A stretch of DNA of 32,675 bases from Acidobacteria bacterium UBA2990 (GTDB lineage Bacteria; Acidobacteriota; Vicinamibacteria; Vicinamibacterales; UBA8438), in contig DEAE01000010.1 of the NCBI GenBank assembly GCA_002347025.1, positions 168,285 through 200,959 of the forward strand. Direction: 5' to 3'. The notes beneath the pieces are model-generated. The model searched no databases. It was not told where the DNA came from and saw only the letters and a program-made list of their open reading frames with translations. How positions within the stretch are numbered: the first letter of the stretch is position 1; every line of letters starts with the position of its first letter. Below are positions 31,839 through 32,675 of this stretch, piece by piece. The translations under genes and the position numbers were made by a program.

Positions 31839-32675
31839 TCAGAAGAACCGGATGCTGTAGCTTGCCCGGACGCCTCGGCCGATTTCCGGTGCTAGGTCCT
31901 TGATGAAAGACGTGTGATTACGGTAAAGCTCATTGGTCAAATTGTAGGCACTGAGGCCAATCACATGGGCCGCAGTGGGTTGAGTCCACACGTACGATAG
32001 TCGAAGATTTAAGACGGAGTAGCCGCTAGTCACGGTTTCTGATTTGTAGATCTGGTTCTGAGCAGCTGCCACAATTATCTCTGGACTCACAGTGAGATCC
32101 TTGTATGGAAGATCAAGGCTTATTCGGCCTCTCAGTGGTGGTATCCGTGGAAGGCCTTCCCCAGAGTTTTTGAGTTCTGCGTCAACTGCTCCGAAACCTG
32201 CGTTGAGCCACGCTCTGTTGCCAATTCGCCCGCTCGCTTCGGCGTCGAAACCCAAAAAGCGGCTATCAGCTTGCTGAATGGTCCCTATTCTCAGACCGTG
32301 GGCCATCTCGTCGGTTATTGAACTAAACACGAAATTATCGATGTCATAAACATACGCGTTGAAACTGCCTCTCACATTTGGAGATTGGTGGCGCAGACTG
32401 ACATCGAGCCCTATGGTAGTTTCACTGTTAAGCTCAGAGTCCCCGACTTCAAACGTCAGGCTGCCTACGTGAGGCCCGAAATTGTAGAGTTCTGAAAGGG
32501 ATGGGGCGCGATGTGAACCTGTGAGATTGGTAACGAAGGTTGTGTTGCTGCCGAGGTTAGTGAGGATGCCCGCTGATACGGAATTTCCGGCAAAGTTTCG
32601 GTTCCTAACAGCTGGCGCCTCTGGTTCGTGCTCCTCGTCGTGATCGTCGTCATCGTCGTGATCGTCGTGATCGTC
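31839..32675 (-). CDS. TonB-dependent outer-membrane receptor, ZnuD-like, N-terminus beyond window
   Basis: The frame is open for 278 residues from the right edge to the stop at 31839. It is the C-terminal half of a beta-barrel receptor. The visible part begins with an Asp/His-rich loop (DDHDDHDDDDHDEEHEPE), then NFVTN-type barrel strands. The motif HRAPSLSELYNFGPHVGS followed by FEVGDSELNSET matches zinc receptors of the ZnuD family, which carry His/Asp-rich extracellular loops that capture zinc. The protein ends RASYSIRFF with the terminal aromatic typical of outer-membrane proteins. Zinc or another divalent metal is the likely ligand, though only a partial barrel is visible. No plug domain or TonB box lies within the window. 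Confidence 0.88.
   Translation of the reverse strand, partial: DDHDDHDDDDDHDEEHEPEAPAVRNRNFAGNSVSAGILTNLGSNTTFVTNLTGSHRAPSLSELYNFGPHVGSLTFEVGDSELNSETTIGLDVSLRHQSPNVRGSFNAYVYDIDNFVFSSITDEMAHGLRIGTIQQADSRFLGFDAEASGRIGNRAWLNAGFGAVDAELKNSGEGLPRIPPLRGRISLDLPYKDLTVSPEIIVAAAQNQIYKSETVTSGYSVLNLRLSYVWTQPTAAHVIGLSAYNLTNELYRNHTSFIKDLAPEIGRGVRASYSIRFF

Overview
The window reads as chromosomal DNA of an uncultured, moderately GC-rich Gram-negative bacterium, most plausibly an Acidobacteriota (Vicinamibacteria-like) lineage. Pointers are a DUF1549/DUF1553 plus DUF1501 pair, two paralogues of the secreted 'PDLSG' family common in Acidobacteriota, quinoprotein dehydrogenases, Tat-exported hydrolases and a decayed fragment of an Acidobacteria-style Ser/Thr kinase. 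A planctomycete, gemmatimonadote or gammaproteobacterial origin cannot be excluded from sequence alone. No tRNA, rRNA, CRISPR array, phage gene or intact transposase was seen.

Layout. 1-2.4 kb: a secreted protein cut by the left edge (-), then a secreted cyclase-family hydrolase (+). 2.5-6 kb: kinase remnant, EamA permease, a cytochrome c/sorbosone dehydrogenase fusion and a cupin (all -). 6.3-9.3 kb: a Tat-type alpha/beta hydrolase and a PQQ beta-propeller dehydrogenase (+). 9.3-13 kb: an unrecognised Ca-loop protein (-), the first PDLSG protein (+) and two adjacent Sel1-repeat proteins (+). 13-17 kb: a 5'-nucleotidase-type metallophosphatase (-), then an esterase and an acetamidase/formamidase (+). 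17-18 kb: 1.1 kb without a gene, containing a structured, group II intron-like stretch. 18-22.2 kb: the DUF1549/DUF1553-DUF1501 operon (+) with a strong terminator hairpin. 22.3-26.7 kb: second PDLSG protein and an amidohydrolase (-), a polysaccharide deacetylase (+) with a probably frameshifted C-terminus, and a frameshifted secreted cupin (-). 26.8-32.7 kb: a polytopic membrane protein, a retropepsin-like aspartyl protease, QueE (all -), a DUF3303 protein (+) and the C-terminal part of a ZnuD-like TonB-dependent receptor (-) running off the right edge.

About 20 of the 25 or so genes carry a Sec, Tat or lipoprotein signal, so the region is essentially a block of extracytoplasmic catabolism: oxidation by quinoproteins and cytochromes, hydrolysis of esters, lactones, amides, nucleotides and acylated sugars, and import through the outer membrane. 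Most genes are single transcription units.

Several upstream regions share a promoter of the form TTGnnn-17 bp-TAGGAT, often with CAGCGG (or close variants) abutting the -10 box. This shared architecture, the leaderless-looking metallophosphatase, two neighbouring frameshifts and the intron-like segment are the observations most worth checking.
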